Part shown: positions 23,092 through 31,248 of the stretch, in pieces
How positions within the stretch are numbered: the first letter of the stretch is position 1
How the letters are laid out: every line of letters starts with the position of its first letter
Source: CAYSWS01 sp964434935
GTDB lineage: Bacteria > Patescibacteriota > WWE3 > UBA101185 > UBA10185
Length of the DNA stretch: 42,915 bases
NCBI GenBank assembly: GCA_964434935.1
Contig: CAYSWS010000009.1
Location: 1 to 42,915 of the forward strand
Direction: 5' to 3'
Notes under the pieces: model-generated
Told to the model about the DNA's origin: nothing
The model's input: the letters and a program-made list of their open reading frames with translations, nothing else
The model's database searches: none
Made by a program: the position numbers and the translations under genes

Positions 23092-23781
23092 ATGAAAGTA
23101 GTTGAATTAAGCACACCATCCGAACATATTGAAAAGATAATGAATATTCTATCTGACATGGGAGGCAAAGAATATTTACTTTTGCTTTCCGGCGGTATGG
23201 CTCCCAAACAACTTTACAACCACCTTTCATTTAGTTTTACTTTTCCCTTTCCTATGGATATAGGTATGGTGGATGAAAAGTGGGGCGAGGTGAGCCAGCA
23301 TAGCACCAGTAACGAACTCATGATAAAAAATACCGGCCTCATGGGTAGGATCAGGTGGGAACAGTCCAATTTTCATCCCATACTTAGTCCCAAGCCAACT
23401 TACCCCAAGGTTGAGGCTGGGGGGTACGAGCTGGAGTTGCTGAGGCTGTTTGATATCTACCAAGGCAAGACGGCGGCTATACTAAGCATGGATCTTGATG
23501 GCAGCATAGCCGGCATCTTACCGGGAAGCCCGGCCGTAGAATCAGAAAAATATGTCATCGCCTATGATTCGAATGATGAATATAAGCAGAGGATCACAGT
23601 GACTATAAAATGCGTCATGGAAAGTTTTGCCAAGATAATCCTTCTGGTTGATACGGAGGAAAAATGCGGCGTTTTCAACAAGATCATGAAGTTCGAATCA
23701 AACATTGGTCAATATCCTGTCCTGGCCCTCAAACATCTGAAAGAAGCTACGGTTTTTTGTTATTCGGAGAGAGAACACTAG
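23092..23781 (+). CDS. 6-phosphogluconolactonase / glucosamine-6-P isomerase fold protein
   Basis: 229 residues. LLLSGGMAPKQLYNHL matches the phosphate-binding LSGGSTPxxLY motif of the SOL/DevB/NagB superfamily. MVDEKWGEVSQHSTSNELM matches the DERxVpxxxxxSNxxm block. The catalytic block GMGxDGHTASLFP reads SMDLDGSIAGILPGSP: the His is replaced by Ser. A lactonase of the oxidative pentose pathway is the nearest match, but loss of the catalytic His makes activity uncertain. It starts 6 bases after the copy-B membrane gene, perhaps in the same transcript. Confidence 0.7.
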   Translation: MKVVELSTPSEHIEKIMNILSDMGGKEYLLLLSGGMAPKQLYNHLSFSFTFPFPMDIGMVDEKWGEVSQHSTSNELMIKNTGLMGRIRWEQSNFHPILSPKPTYPKVEAGGYELELLRLFDIYQGKTAAILSMDLDGSIAGILPGSPAVESEKYVIAYDSNDEYKQRITVTIKCVMESFAKIILLVDTEEKCGVFNKIMKFESNIGQYPVLALKHLKEATVFCYSEREH

Positions 23782-23794
23782 CCCACCACTCATT

Positions 23795-23800
23795 TATAAA
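23795..23800 (+). promoter_or_regulatory. -10 box before the exonuclease gene
   Basis: TATAAA at 23795-23800, six bases, then ATG at 23807. No Shine-Dalgarno. Confidence 0.45.
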
Positions 23801-23806
23801 TAGAAA

Positions 23807-24445
23807 ATGAAAGCCAAGGACCTCATTAGTACTCCAATCGAAGATCTGACCTTTTCCGTGATAGATGTGGAAACCACGGGCATGCACGCGGAATTTAACC
23901 GCGTCATGGATATTGGTTTGGTCAAAGTGAGGAACGGTAAAATGATCGAAGAATGGGAAACCCTTGTCAACCCCCGGCAAGAGATACCCTACTACATCAC
24001 CAGATTTACCCACCTTGCGCAAAAACACGTTTTTGATAAACCGGAATTTAGTGTGGTAGCTAAAAAATTAGACAAAAATTTGCGCGAGACCGTTTTTGTA
24101 GCTCACAACGTATATTTTGATTACTGGTTCCTATGGTTCGAAATGAAAAGAGTCGGTATTCCTTTAGATATGCCAAAACTGTGTACGGTCATGTTGGGCA
24201 GAAAGCTTACACCAAATTTGGTCAGCGCGAACCTGGATAGCTTGACCAAGTATTATCATATAGACATAGATAACCGTCATAGAGCTTTGCCCGATGCCAG
24301 AGCCGCCGCAGAATTATTGATCAAGTTCATTGACATAGCGAGAGATAAATATAAGGTAAAAAATTACTTCGATCTTTATAATTTGCAATGGATGAGAACC
24401 AACGGTGAAGACAACTTTGGAAGGATGTTTGGTGAAAGTATATAA
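23807..24445 (+). CDS. DEDDh 3'-5' exonuclease (DnaQ-like)
   Basis: 212 residues. Exo I is FSVIDVETTGM (Asp and Glu), Exo II is VAHNVYFDYWFL (Asp) and Exo III is HRALPDARAAAELL (His and Asp), the full DEDDh set. It resembles the proofreading epsilon subunit and stand-alone DnaQ-like exonucleases. No polymerase or helicase domain is fused. It could act in DNA repair or RNA trimming. Its 3' end overlaps the ThpR-like gene by 14 bp if that gene starts at the GTG at 24432. Confidence 0.88.
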   Translation: MKAKDLISTPIEDLTFSVIDVETTGMHAEFNRVMDIGLVKVRNGKMIEEWETLVNPRQEIPYYITRFTHLAQKHVFDKPEFSVVAKKLDKNLRETVFVAHNVYFDYWFLWFEMKRVGIPLDMPKLCTVMLGRKLTPNLVSANLDSLTKYYHIDIDNRHRALPDARAAAELLIKFIDIARDKYKVKNYFDLYNLQWMRTNGEDNFGRMFGESI

Positions 24446-24992
24446 TAATTTGTTTGTTGGTATCCCCCTACCCGAAAAGTATCTGGAAGAATACGGAAGT
24501 ATACTCGAATCCATAAATAAGGTGGACAAAAGTATAAGAACGAGCAAGACAAGATACCCCCACATCACCATCCTTTTTATGGGCAAGCAGAACGGTAATG
24601 TTGCCCAGGAAGTAGTGAACTTTGCTCGTGAGAACAAAGCAGCACTGCAAGACTGTTTGATAAGGATCAGTAAAATTAATTGTTTTTTTAACCAAAGATA
24701 CGATGTACTGTACTTGAAGATAGATGGAACCGCTAAATTAAAGGAGTTTTTCGATGTACTGGTAGAAAAATTCCGCAGTAATTTCATTTCAGAAAAGAGA
24801 AATTTTGATCCTCATCTTACTTTGGGAAGAATAAAAACTCGCGGTAGAAGATCACAAGAAATATTGGATAAAGTAAGGAACACAATACCGCCGATAAAAT
24901 GGGAATTTAAAATACAGTACCTGAATATTTATGGCCGTGATCCTGAAGAAAAGAACAAACAGATAGTTCTGGGAAATATAAAGATCAACTGA
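24432..24992 (+). CDS. thpR: RNA 2',3'-cyclic phosphodiesterase (ThpR / 2'-5' RNA ligase family)
   Basis: About 186 residues with the two HxT motifs of the 2H phosphoesterase superfamily: YPHITILFMG (His44) and FDPHLTLGRIKTRG near residue 127. The N terminus NLFVGIPLP fits the family start. It opens 2',3'-cyclic phosphates on RNA ends. The start is uncertain: I choose GTG at 24432, just upstream of the conserved core, with AAGGAT before it; a GTG at 24405 would add nine residues. The end overlaps yjbQ by 8 bp, tail to tail. Confidence 0.85.
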   Translation: MKVYNNLFVGIPLPEKYLEEYGSILESINKVDKSIRTSKTRYPHITILFMGKQNGNVAQEVVNFARENKAALQDCLIRISKINCFFNQRYDVLYLKIDGTAKLKEFFDVLVEKFRSNFISEKRNFDPHLTLGRIKTRGRRSQEILDKVRNTIPPIKWEFKIQYLNIYGRDPEEKNKQIVLGNIKIN

Positions 24993-25374
24993 GCGGGATC
25001 TGATTTATTTGTATGTTCCTGTCTCTTGGTCCGTCAAGTTCAACAAGAATAACTCTCTGCCAGGTACCTAGAATAAGTTTTCCTTTTTCCACGGGTATGG
25101 TCAAGGACGAACCTATTATAGTGGACATGATGTGGTCGTTTGCATGCCCGGGGTTATGCGGATGTCTATATCTTAGATCCGGAGCTATGGCTGCCAACGC
25201 ATCCAGCAGATCGAGGTCGGTACCCGGGTCAAGGTCCGCTGTTGCCAAAGCAGCAGTAGTATGTGTGACAAAAAGGCAAATCACTCCCTGGGACATATTT
25301 AGCAGGGATTGTATGTTCTCGGTTATATCAATAATCTGTTTTTGTTCGGATGTTCTTATACTAATGCTGTTCAT
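24985..25374 (-). CDS. yjbQ: YjbQ family protein (UPF0047)
   Basis: 129 residues. The YjbQ signature is clear: VICLFVTHTTAAL, then NPGHANDHIMSTIIGSSLTIPV, then LGTWQRVILVELDGPRDR. The conserved His residues probably bind metal. E. coli YjbQ has been reported to have weak thiamine-phosphate synthase activity; the physiological role is unsettled. It is transcribed alone from a TAAAAT box six bases before the ATG and lies divergent from the TPR glycosyltransferase. Confidence 0.9.
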   Translation of the reverse strand: MNSISIRTSEQKQIIDITENIQSLLNMSQGVICLFVTHTTAALATADLDPGTDLDLLDALAAIAPDLRYRHPHNPGHANDHIMSTIIGSSLTIPVEKGKLILGTWQRVILVELDGPRDRNIQINQIPLS

Positions 25375-25380
25375 AAGTAC

Positions 25381-25386
25381 ATTTTA
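25381..25386 (-). promoter_or_regulatory. -10 box for yjbQ
   Basis: Minus strand TAAAAT (25386-25381), six bases, then ATG at 25374. Confidence 0.5.
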
Positions 25387-25400
25387 GCAAACAAGAAGAT

Positions 25401-25428
25401 TTGAAAAATAACCTCTTTTGTATATGAT
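25401..25428 (+). promoter_or_regulatory. -35/-10 promoter of the TPR glycosyltransferase
   Basis: TTGAAA (25401-25406), a 16-base spacer, TATGAT (25423-25428), then nine bases to the ATG at 25438. A standard sigma-70-type arrangement with almost no leader. Confidence 0.55.
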
Positions 25429-25437
25429 AGACAAATA

Positions 25438-27195
25438 ATGAGCAAATTATCCAAAAAAGAGAGAAAAAGGCTAAAAAAGATGAAGCTGCAGGACCTGAGA
25501 ACAAAGCGGGTTGAAAAAGTTGAAAAGGTTGAGGTAAAACAAGTTTTCAGCTTAAAGAAGATCACCAAAAGCAATTGGCGTTTCATTGTTTTTTTCATAC
25601 TTTTAGGTATAGGGATCTATTTCAACTCTTTGGACAACCAGTTCACGTTGGTGGATGATATGCAAGGCATTGTTTTCAACGAGAACGTAAAAGATCTGGC
25701 CCTCAACCTAAAGACTTTCAATCCGCAAAAGATATCTTATGCCCTCACATACAGATTTTTTGGTTTCAACCCGCTACCCATCAGAATAGTGTCAGTTGGT
25801 TTACATATCCTTACTTCGATCTTGGTCTTTTATTTTGTCTATATGATCTGGGGAAAAAAGATGGCGCAAATTGCCACTCTTGTGTTTGTGGTGCACCCCA
25901 TAAACACCGAGGCCGTTACCTGGATCAGCGGGGCCCCCTATCTCTATTACGGTTTATTCACTTTTACCATTTTCAACCTCTACCTGCTCTATTACATCAA
26001 AAATGAAAAGAAATTCTTATTCCTAACCCTTCTTGTCTATGTTATAGAAATGATATCTATGCGTTCTCCTTGGGTGTTGGTGCCGCCGTTGGTGCTCATA
26101 ATTCTTGATCAGTTTATCTTGGAGAAAAAATTCGACCTCTCAAGGTTGTGGTGGTTAGCGCTGTTCGCTGTGCCCATAAGCATATATCTTATAACTTATT
26201 TTGGAGGGGCTTTGGAAAGCAGGATACAGGCCAGGTCCGAGGGAGGTACCAGAATTACCATGAACACGCAAGCCCTAAAACCTGTCATAGAGGGGTATCC
26301 GTATTCAACCTACCTCATGTCCAAACTATACGTTTTCCCCAAAACACTCACTGTTTACTATGATGGCATGGAGGTGACCACCGGACTTTACATATCCATG
26401 TATACAACCTTTATTTTGTATGCAGCGCTCACGGGCTACTTGCTGAAAAAGAATCGGCAGTTGGCGGGAATTTTTATCATGCTACCATTCTTGATCGCTC
26501 CGGCCTACTCGCCGTTAAAGATCACCTGGTTCTTGTCTGAAAGATATTTGTATTCAGGTACGGCTTTTGTGGGTGTGCTCTTTGGCATGGGCCTTCAATA
26601 TTTTCGAAAAAGAAGCCATAGCCAGCTGGCCACTGTTTCCATCTTGGTAGTAGTATTAACTCTTTTGGCTATCAGAACAGTCGTAAGAAATAATGACTGG
26701 CAAGACACTGTAACATTGTCCTATGCCAACATGAAAGCCGCGCCGCTGAGTGTGCGGGCCTACAATGATATGGGCGGCCACTATTATTACCTGGGGGATG
26801 TTAAAAAGGCCGTAGATTGGTATGAAAAGGGGCTGCAGGTGGTGCCTACATCAGGTACGGCCATAAATAATTTAGGCTTCATCTATTTTGAACTTGGTCC
26901 TCTTATGTTCTGGGATGATCTGCAGTGGCCGCCCAAAGACGAAGCCAAGGCGGCCGAATTGTACCAATACGGCCTTAACATTTTGGAGCAAGGGGGAGAA
27001 CCCAGGACCATATCTTACTTTTTTAATAAGTCCTTAGTTTTTGATCCCGATAACATTGATGTAGTGTTAAATACAGCTGAGATGTATCACAGTCTGGGCA
27101 TGGACAACTATGCCCTGCAGTTGTTCGAACATGCCCTGTCTATAGATCCCAACAATGCTTATGCTCTCAGATCCATTGTCCAGATCAAGAACTAG
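25438..27195 (+). CDS. GT-C glycosyltransferase with C-terminal TPR repeats (TMTC-like layout)
   Basis: 585 residues. A very basic N-terminal tail (1-45) leads to about ten membrane helices (50-420) and then tetratricopeptide repeats (about 430-580; for example YYYLGDVKKAVDWYEKGLQVVP). The first external loop has DNQFTLVDDM, the acidic motif of GT-C enzymes, and HPINTEAVTWISG is typical of TMTC/DUF1736-like O-mannosyltransferase relatives. It probably glycosylates exported proteins using a polyprenyl-phosphate sugar, with the TPRs binding the acceptor (inference). It overlaps the Memo-AMMECR1 gene by 4 bp at its 3' end. Confidence 0.78.
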   Translation: MSKLSKKERKRLKKMKLQDLRTKRVEKVEKVEVKQVFSLKKITKSNWRFIVFFILLGIGIYFNSLDNQFTLVDDMQGIVFNENVKDLALNLKTFNPQKISYALTYRFFGFNPLPIRIVSVGLHILTSILVFYFVYMIWGKKMAQIATLVFVVHPINTEAVTWISGAPYLYYGLFTFTIFNLYLLYYIKNEKKFLFLTLLVYVIEMISMRSPWVLVPPLVLIILDQFILEKKFDLSRLWWLALFAVPISIYLITYFGGALESRIQARSEGGTRITMNTQALKPVIEGYPYSTYLMSKLYVFPKTLTVYYDGMEVTTGLYISMYTTFILYAALTGYLLKKNRQLAGIFIMLPFLIAPAYSPLKITWFLSERYLYSGTAFVGVLFGMGLQYFRKRSHSQLATVSILVVVLTLLAIRTVVRNNDWQDTVTLSYANMKAAPLSVRAYNDMGGHYYYLGDVKKAVDWYEKGLQVVPTSGTAINNLGFIYFELGPLMFWDDLQWPPKDEAKAAELYQYGLNILEQGGEPRTISYFFNKSLVFDPDNIDVVLNTAEMYHSLGMDNYALQLFEHALSIDPNNAYALRSIVQIKN

Positions 27196-28751
27196 TTCTT
27201 TCCTTCGGCAAAAATATCAGTTTCGTAAACGTAAATAGCAGTCTGTGGATCTTGATAGCAGTTCTTGACCAGGCCCATTTTCTGCCCGCAAATAGTTTCC
27301 AGAAAGGTGGTTAAGTCCATATTGTTATCGGTAGCCACTTGAGGTAGCAGTGTACCTGAGCGACCATTAAGCACAATGCGCACACCTTGCCTACCTAACT
27401 CTATATCCTGCCAATCTTTGATAGATCGTTGCGGCGACATAGTCGAGATCTCAATATCTATATCTTTAAGTTCGTCCTTGGTCACCGGAGTAAACCTGGT
27501 ATCTTTGGTAGCGGATGAGAGAGCCACGCTTTGCAAAACTTCGTATAAAGGATCTTGAGGTTCGAACTGCCCTATGCATCCCCGCAAATTTCCATTCTTA
27601 GTTAAGGTGACAAAGGCTCCAATGGGATAGTTCAGGTCAGGATTGACCGGGGTATAGTTTTGTTGATTGTTATCGTAGTAATTTTGCAACGTGGTTCTAG
27701 CTAGGGTCAGTGCTTCTTCTTTAGCTTCCGGACTAAGTTTGATGGCAGGGATCTCTTGGCTCCACATACCTATGGCCGCGTAACCCACCACCCTGCCTTT
27801 ATCCCCCGTGATGTCACCAGAGTTTTTGTAGTCAATTTCCTCAATATCGGTGATGCCAAAAATCTCGGCAATTTTTAGAGCAACCCTTAGAGCGTGGTAA
27901 CCGCAAGCAGAAGTGCTTAAATTTGGATACCTTTGCGGTATATTGTAGGCTACTATCTGCTCCAAGGCTTGTTTTTTTCCGGTCAATATAGCTTTTATGG
28001 TATTACTATCTGCGTAATTGGCATCCTCCCAGTTAGGGTAGTGCGAGAGATCGGTGCTTATAATAAGCAGAGTGTCATCGTCCATGACGGCAGCGATCCT
28101 GTAGGCTAAGTAATCTATCAGCTCATCGTCCGGCCTGCCCAGCAGAATGGGCACGATCTTTACGTCCTTGGACACCTTATTTAAGAACAACAAAGGGATC
28201 TCCAGGGCGTGTTCTTTTTTGTGCGGCTCATCGTCAGCCAATATCTTGTGTTCCGGGCTGAGAAGCTTGTTGGCCAACGCACTGTCAATTTCTATATTAC
28301 CGTAAGGAGTTTCCCAGGCGCCCTCAGCATAGACGGCGGCGTGAGGTATAGGACTGCTGTGACTGACACCCAGGATAATGATCTTGGAATATTTCTCATC
28401 TTTTATCTGAGCAAAACCTTCGGCATCAATCTGACCCGCGTAATCTATGCCGGCGTGAGGAACAATGAGGATCCTGAGTTTACCTTCCTTGCTTAGTTTC
28501 TGGGAATTTTGAAAATATTTTTCCAGCTTGTTATTTAGCTGTACCTGTTCTTTGGGATAAAATTCACCGGCTACTGAAGGGCGCCTGATCTTGGTGGATA
28601 CAGGTACGGCTGGTTTTTCGATCACTTTATTGACAAGCGTTTCCTTTGTGCTTTGCACGGAGTCCGAACGTGGAGATAAGACAACTATAAGCACAATAAG
28701 TCCAAAAGTTACGAACAGAGCAGCCATGATGAGAAAATATTGTTTTTTCAT
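27192..28751 (-). CDS. Memo-AMMECR1 fusion (AmmeMemoRadiSam system proteins B and A), membrane-anchored
   Basis: 519 residues. The N terminus has one hydrophobic helix (about 7-26) as an anchor. Residues about 55-320 are a Memo domain, with the likely metal-site residues His in VPHAGIDYAG, His in GVSHSSPIPH and Cys in TSACGYHAL. Residues about 335-515 are an AMMECR1 domain with NLRGCIGQFEP. The two normally work with a radical-SAM partner (AmrS-type), which is not in the window. The substrate is unknown. An extracytoplasmic location is inferred from the anchor. It is the last gene of a cupin - unknown - Memo operon. Confidence 0.9.
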   Translation of the reverse strand: MKKQYFLIMAALFVTFGLIVLIVVLSPRSDSVQSTKETLVNKVIEKPAVPVSTKIRRPSVAGEFYPKEQVQLNNKLEKYFQNSQKLSKEGKLRILIVPHAGIDYAGQIDAEGFAQIKDEKYSKIIILGVSHSSPIPHAAVYAEGAWETPYGNIEIDSALANKLLSPEHKILADDEPHKKEHALEIPLLFLNKVSKDVKIVPILLGRPDDELIDYLAYRIAAVMDDDTLLIISTDLSHYPNWEDANYADSNTIKAILTGKKQALEQIVAYNIPQRYPNLSTSACGYHALRVALKIAEIFGITDIEEIDYKNSGDITGDKGRVVGYAAIGMWSQEIPAIKLSPEAKEEALTLARTTLQNYYDNNQQNYTPVNPDLNYPIGAFVTLTKNGNLRGCIGQFEPQDPLYEVLQSVALSSATKDTRFTPVTKDELKDIDIEISTMSPQRSIKDWQDIELGRQGVRIVLNGRSGTLLPQVATDNNMDLTTFLETICGQKMGLVKNCYQDPQTAIYVYETDIFAEGKN

Positions 28752-28768
28752 AAGTTAATGGGCAGATT

Positions 28769-29128
28769 TTACGATTTAGCTAGATCTAGAACAATAAGGC
28801 TATTAGGAGCCAACGTGACCTTAACATAATCTCCGTAGGAGAGTTCAGCCAGAATGTTTTCCACATCGGCTCCGGCGCAGGCATACAAGCCAACGCCATT
28901 GACCATAAAATTAAATTCCTCCTCCTCGGATTTTTCAGGATTTTTTTCCAGTTCCCCTTTTATGGTCAGCACGTAAGCACTGCCCAGATCCAGGTTGAGG
29001 TATTTTAGAAGCTCCTTCTCGGCCATGCCGGTCTTTACCCGGCTGGTGAAAGATCTGGAGAATTCTTCAATGCGGGCCCTCTGCTCATCGGACATCTTTT
29101 CTTTTTGTAATATACGACCTTGAGTCAT
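28769..29128 (-). CDS. hypothetical protein, 119 aa
   Basis: 119 residues, soluble, helical in the first half (QRARIEEFSRSFTSRVKTG), then strands with NGVGLYACAGADVENILAELSYGDYVKVTLAPNS split across the C-terminal half. A lone Cys sits in YACAGAD. No family recognised. It lies between the cupin gene (5 bases upstream) and the Memo-AMMECR1 gene (17 bases downstream), so all three are probably one operon and may share a pathway. Confidence 0.65.
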   Translation of the reverse strand: MTQGRILQKEKMSDEQRARIEEFSRSFTSRVKTGMAEKELLKYLNLDLGSAYVLTIKGELEKNPEKSEEEEFNFMVNGVGLYACAGADVENILAELSYGDYVKVTLAPNSLIVLDLAKS

Positions 29129-29133
29129 TTTAG

Positions 29134-29514
29134 CTAATGATGATGCTCGTCTTGCTCAGCTTCTTCCTTAGTTCTGTGGATGGTATCGCGCGGATGTTCC
29201 GGAGGAGAGTAGATAGTGTACAGCCTCAAGGCTTCCTCACCGGAGCCATTGACGATATTGTGTTCGGACCCGGCGGGGATCATGATGGCATAATCCGGCC
29301 CTACCGCTGTCTGTTCTCCATCGATGAAAACTTTGGCCACACCGGTCTCGATCCTGATGTACTGATCATGGTCCGGGTGGGTTTCCATACCTATTTCCTC
29401 TCCGGGTTGGAGAGTCATGAGAACAAGCTGGCTTTTGGGGCCTGTGTATATCACTTTGCGGAAATTTTGATTACTGAGGGTATCATTTTCTATGTTTGTT
29501 ATATATCCTGTCAT
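29134..29514 (-). CDS. cupin-domain protein
   Basis: 126 residues. A single cupin barrel has METHPDHDQYIRIETGVAKVFI as motif 1 (His residues and a Glu) and IPAGSEHNIVN as motif 2 (His), the set that binds a divalent metal. It resembles small mannose-6-phosphate-isomerase-like cupins. The C terminus ends EQDEHHH, an acidic/His-rich tail that may bind metal. Enzyme activity cannot be told. It has a perfect -10 box six bases before its ATG and heads the operon leading to Memo-AMMECR1. Confidence 0.85.
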   Translation of the reverse strand: MTGYITNIENDTLSNQNFRKVIYTGPKSQLVLMTLQPGEEIGMETHPDHDQYIRIETGVAKVFIDGEQTAVGPDYAIMIPAGSEHNIVNGSGEEALRLYTIYSPPEHPRDTIHRTKEEAEQDEHHH

Positions 29515-29520
29515 GGATAC

Positions 29521-29526
29521 ATTATA
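29521..29526 (-). promoter_or_regulatory. -10 box for the cupin operon
   Basis: Minus strand TATAAT (29526-29521), six bases, then ATG at 29514. No Shine-Dalgarno. Confidence 0.55.
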
Positions 29527-29540
29527 CTATCAAAACCAAA

Positions 29541-30794
29541 TTATTCGATCCTAAGACTATTTCTTAGCACTTCATCGATGGTGGTTATGCCTTGCTCGCA
29601 TTTCAAAAGACCGTCCTTGATCAGAGTAGTGAAGTTCATTTGCATAAGGGTGTTCCTAAAATCTTCTTCACTGGCTTTGGTCCTGATCAGGCCTCTGACC
29701 TTGGCATCGATCCTTAGCACTTCGTAAATGCCGATCCTGCCTTTGAAGGCCAGATTTTGGCAGGTGGCGCAGCCTTTGGATTTGAAAAGATTTCCCGGAG
29801 GTCTGCCCATGATGTTGGTAAAGAGTTCCACTTCTTCTTGGGTGGGTGTGTAGGGCTGGATGCAGGCCGGGCAATTCCTTCTAGTTAACCTTTGTGCCAC
29901 AATACCCACCAGGGAAGAATTAAGCAGATATGTTTCCACGCCCAGGTCCATCATTCTAAACAGTGCCCCAACCGAATCTTCGGCGTGCACGGTAGACAGC
30001 ACCAGCAAGCCTGTCAGGCCAGATTCTACCGCGATTTCAGCTGTTTCCTTGTCCCTGATCTCTCCCACCAAAACAATGTCGGGGCTAAGACGGAGTACGG
30101 TTCTCAAACCTTTAGCGAAGGTAAAATCCCTGCTTTTACTGGTTTGGATCTGGTTAGTGCCTTCCAAGTGGAATTCGACCGGGTCTTCGATGGTCATAAT
30201 GTTGTAGTTATCACCAACTTTTAGAGCGGTCAGCGTTGAGTAAAGCGTGGTGGTCTTCCCGCTGCCGGTAGGACCACAAACCAGCACCAAACCGCTTCTC
30301 TGGCTCAACATTTTCCAGTAATTATCGTAAGCGTTCTTGCTGAAGCCAAGTTCTGACAGCTTCATGATTATGGTGCGTTTCTCATGAAGCCTGAGGACAA
30401 TTAACTCTCCGTGCACGGTTTCCACCACCTCAACTCTTAAGTTGATGATGCCGTTCTCATGTTCGACGGTGAACTGCCCCTCTTGCACTTGGCTTTTTCT
30501 GGTGATGTCCAGATCGCAGATGATCTTTATCCTGGAGGCCACGGCGCTGTACATATCGTGGCTCATGGTGCCCACCTCATACAAAACACCGTCAATTCTG
30601 GCCCTGATGTGGACGCCCTCCTGAGCCGGTTCGAAAAGGATATCCGAGGCTAAAAGATAGGCTAATTCATGAAGAATGACGTTTATAAGTTGTACGGGAT
30701 CAGCCCCCGGATTGGCGATCAGGCTGGCTAGGTGTTCATTTTGCAGGCTTCTTCCCTGAGCATTAGAAGCGTTTACGGCAGTATTTTCTGTCAT
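29541..30794 (-). CDS. PilB/GspE-family type II/IV secretion ATPase
   Basis: 417 residues. Walker A CGPTGSGKTTTLYS lies near residue 170, the Asp box and Walker B in IVLVGEIRDKETAEIAVESG, and the His box in LSTVHAEDS. The zinc tetracysteine site is CPAC, then GCATC. It lacks the N-terminal MshEN/N1 domain and starts close to the N2 domain, so it is shorter than typical PilB (about 560). It powers assembly of type IV pilus or competence-like fibres. No other pilus gene is in the window. AGGA before the ATG suggests a leadered mRNA. Confidence 0.92.
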   Translation of the reverse strand: MTENTAVNASNAQGRSLQNEHLASLIANPGADPVQLINVILHELAYLLASDILFEPAQEGVHIRARIDGVLYEVGTMSHDMYSAVASRIKIICDLDITRKSQVQEGQFTVEHENGIINLRVEVVETVHGELIVLRLHEKRTIIMKLSELGFSKNAYDNYWKMLSQRSGLVLVCGPTGSGKTTTLYSTLTALKVGDNYNIMTIEDPVEFHLEGTNQIQTSKSRDFTFAKGLRTVLRLSPDIVLVGEIRDKETAEIAVESGLTGLLVLSTVHAEDSVGALFRMMDLGVETYLLNSSLVGIVAQRLTRRNCPACIQPYTPTQEEVELFTNIMGRPPGNLFKSKGCATCQNLAFKGRIGIYEVLRIDAKVRGLIRTKASEEDFRNTLMQMNFTTLIKDGLLKCEQGITTIDEVLRNSLRIE

Positions 30795-30826
30795 GGCAGT
30801 ATTTCCTATGTTTTATTGTATCTCAT

Positions 30827-31243
30827 TTATTCCAGTTCTAACAGTCCGCTGCCGGTGGTTTTTATGGTGCAAAAGGGTGTTATAGGCTCAAAATTTCCAT
30901 CTTCGAACACAATTATGCCTGTGGCTAGGGGAATTTTGCAATCGTTAACGTAATAACCGCTGTCTATCTGATACTCGACCTGAGCCAGACAAAAATCATC
31001 CTCCGGTCCTAATATCTTGAGGCTGTTTGACCCTACTCCCTGTTTGACACTAAAACTATCCTTGGGTAGACAAGTGGAAAAATCGACTGGTCTTTTTGAG
31101 ACCTTCTCGTTTACCGGAAGCTGCGAGAGTTCTTCGGAGATATTAGCAGGAGCTGTAAGGTCTTCTTCATGTCCGTCTTTGAAAACGGCCACCAGTATAA
31201 TGGCTAATATACCAATGAAGATTAGCTTGTAAGGTTTTTTCAT
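30827..31243 (-). CDS. membrane-anchored four-cysteine protein, unknown
   Basis: 138 residues. MKKPYK plus a hydrophobic segment (about 7-21) forms a signal/anchor. The extracytoplasmic part is about 115 residues with four Cys (in STCLPK, DFCLAQ, NDCKIP and PFCTIK), consistent with two disulfides. The C-terminal half alternates like a beta-rich fold. No family recognised. It begins 5 bases after the matrixin gene ends, so the two are probably co-transcribed and the proteins may meet outside the cell. Confidence 0.7.
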   Translation of the reverse strand: MKKPYKLIFIGILAIILVAVFKDGHEEDLTAPANISEELSQLPVNEKVSKRPVDFSTCLPKDSFSVKQGVGSNSLKILGPEDDFCLAQVEYQIDSGYYVNDCKIPLATGIIVFEDGNFEPITPFCTIKTTGSGLLELE

Positions 31244-31248
31244 GTTTT

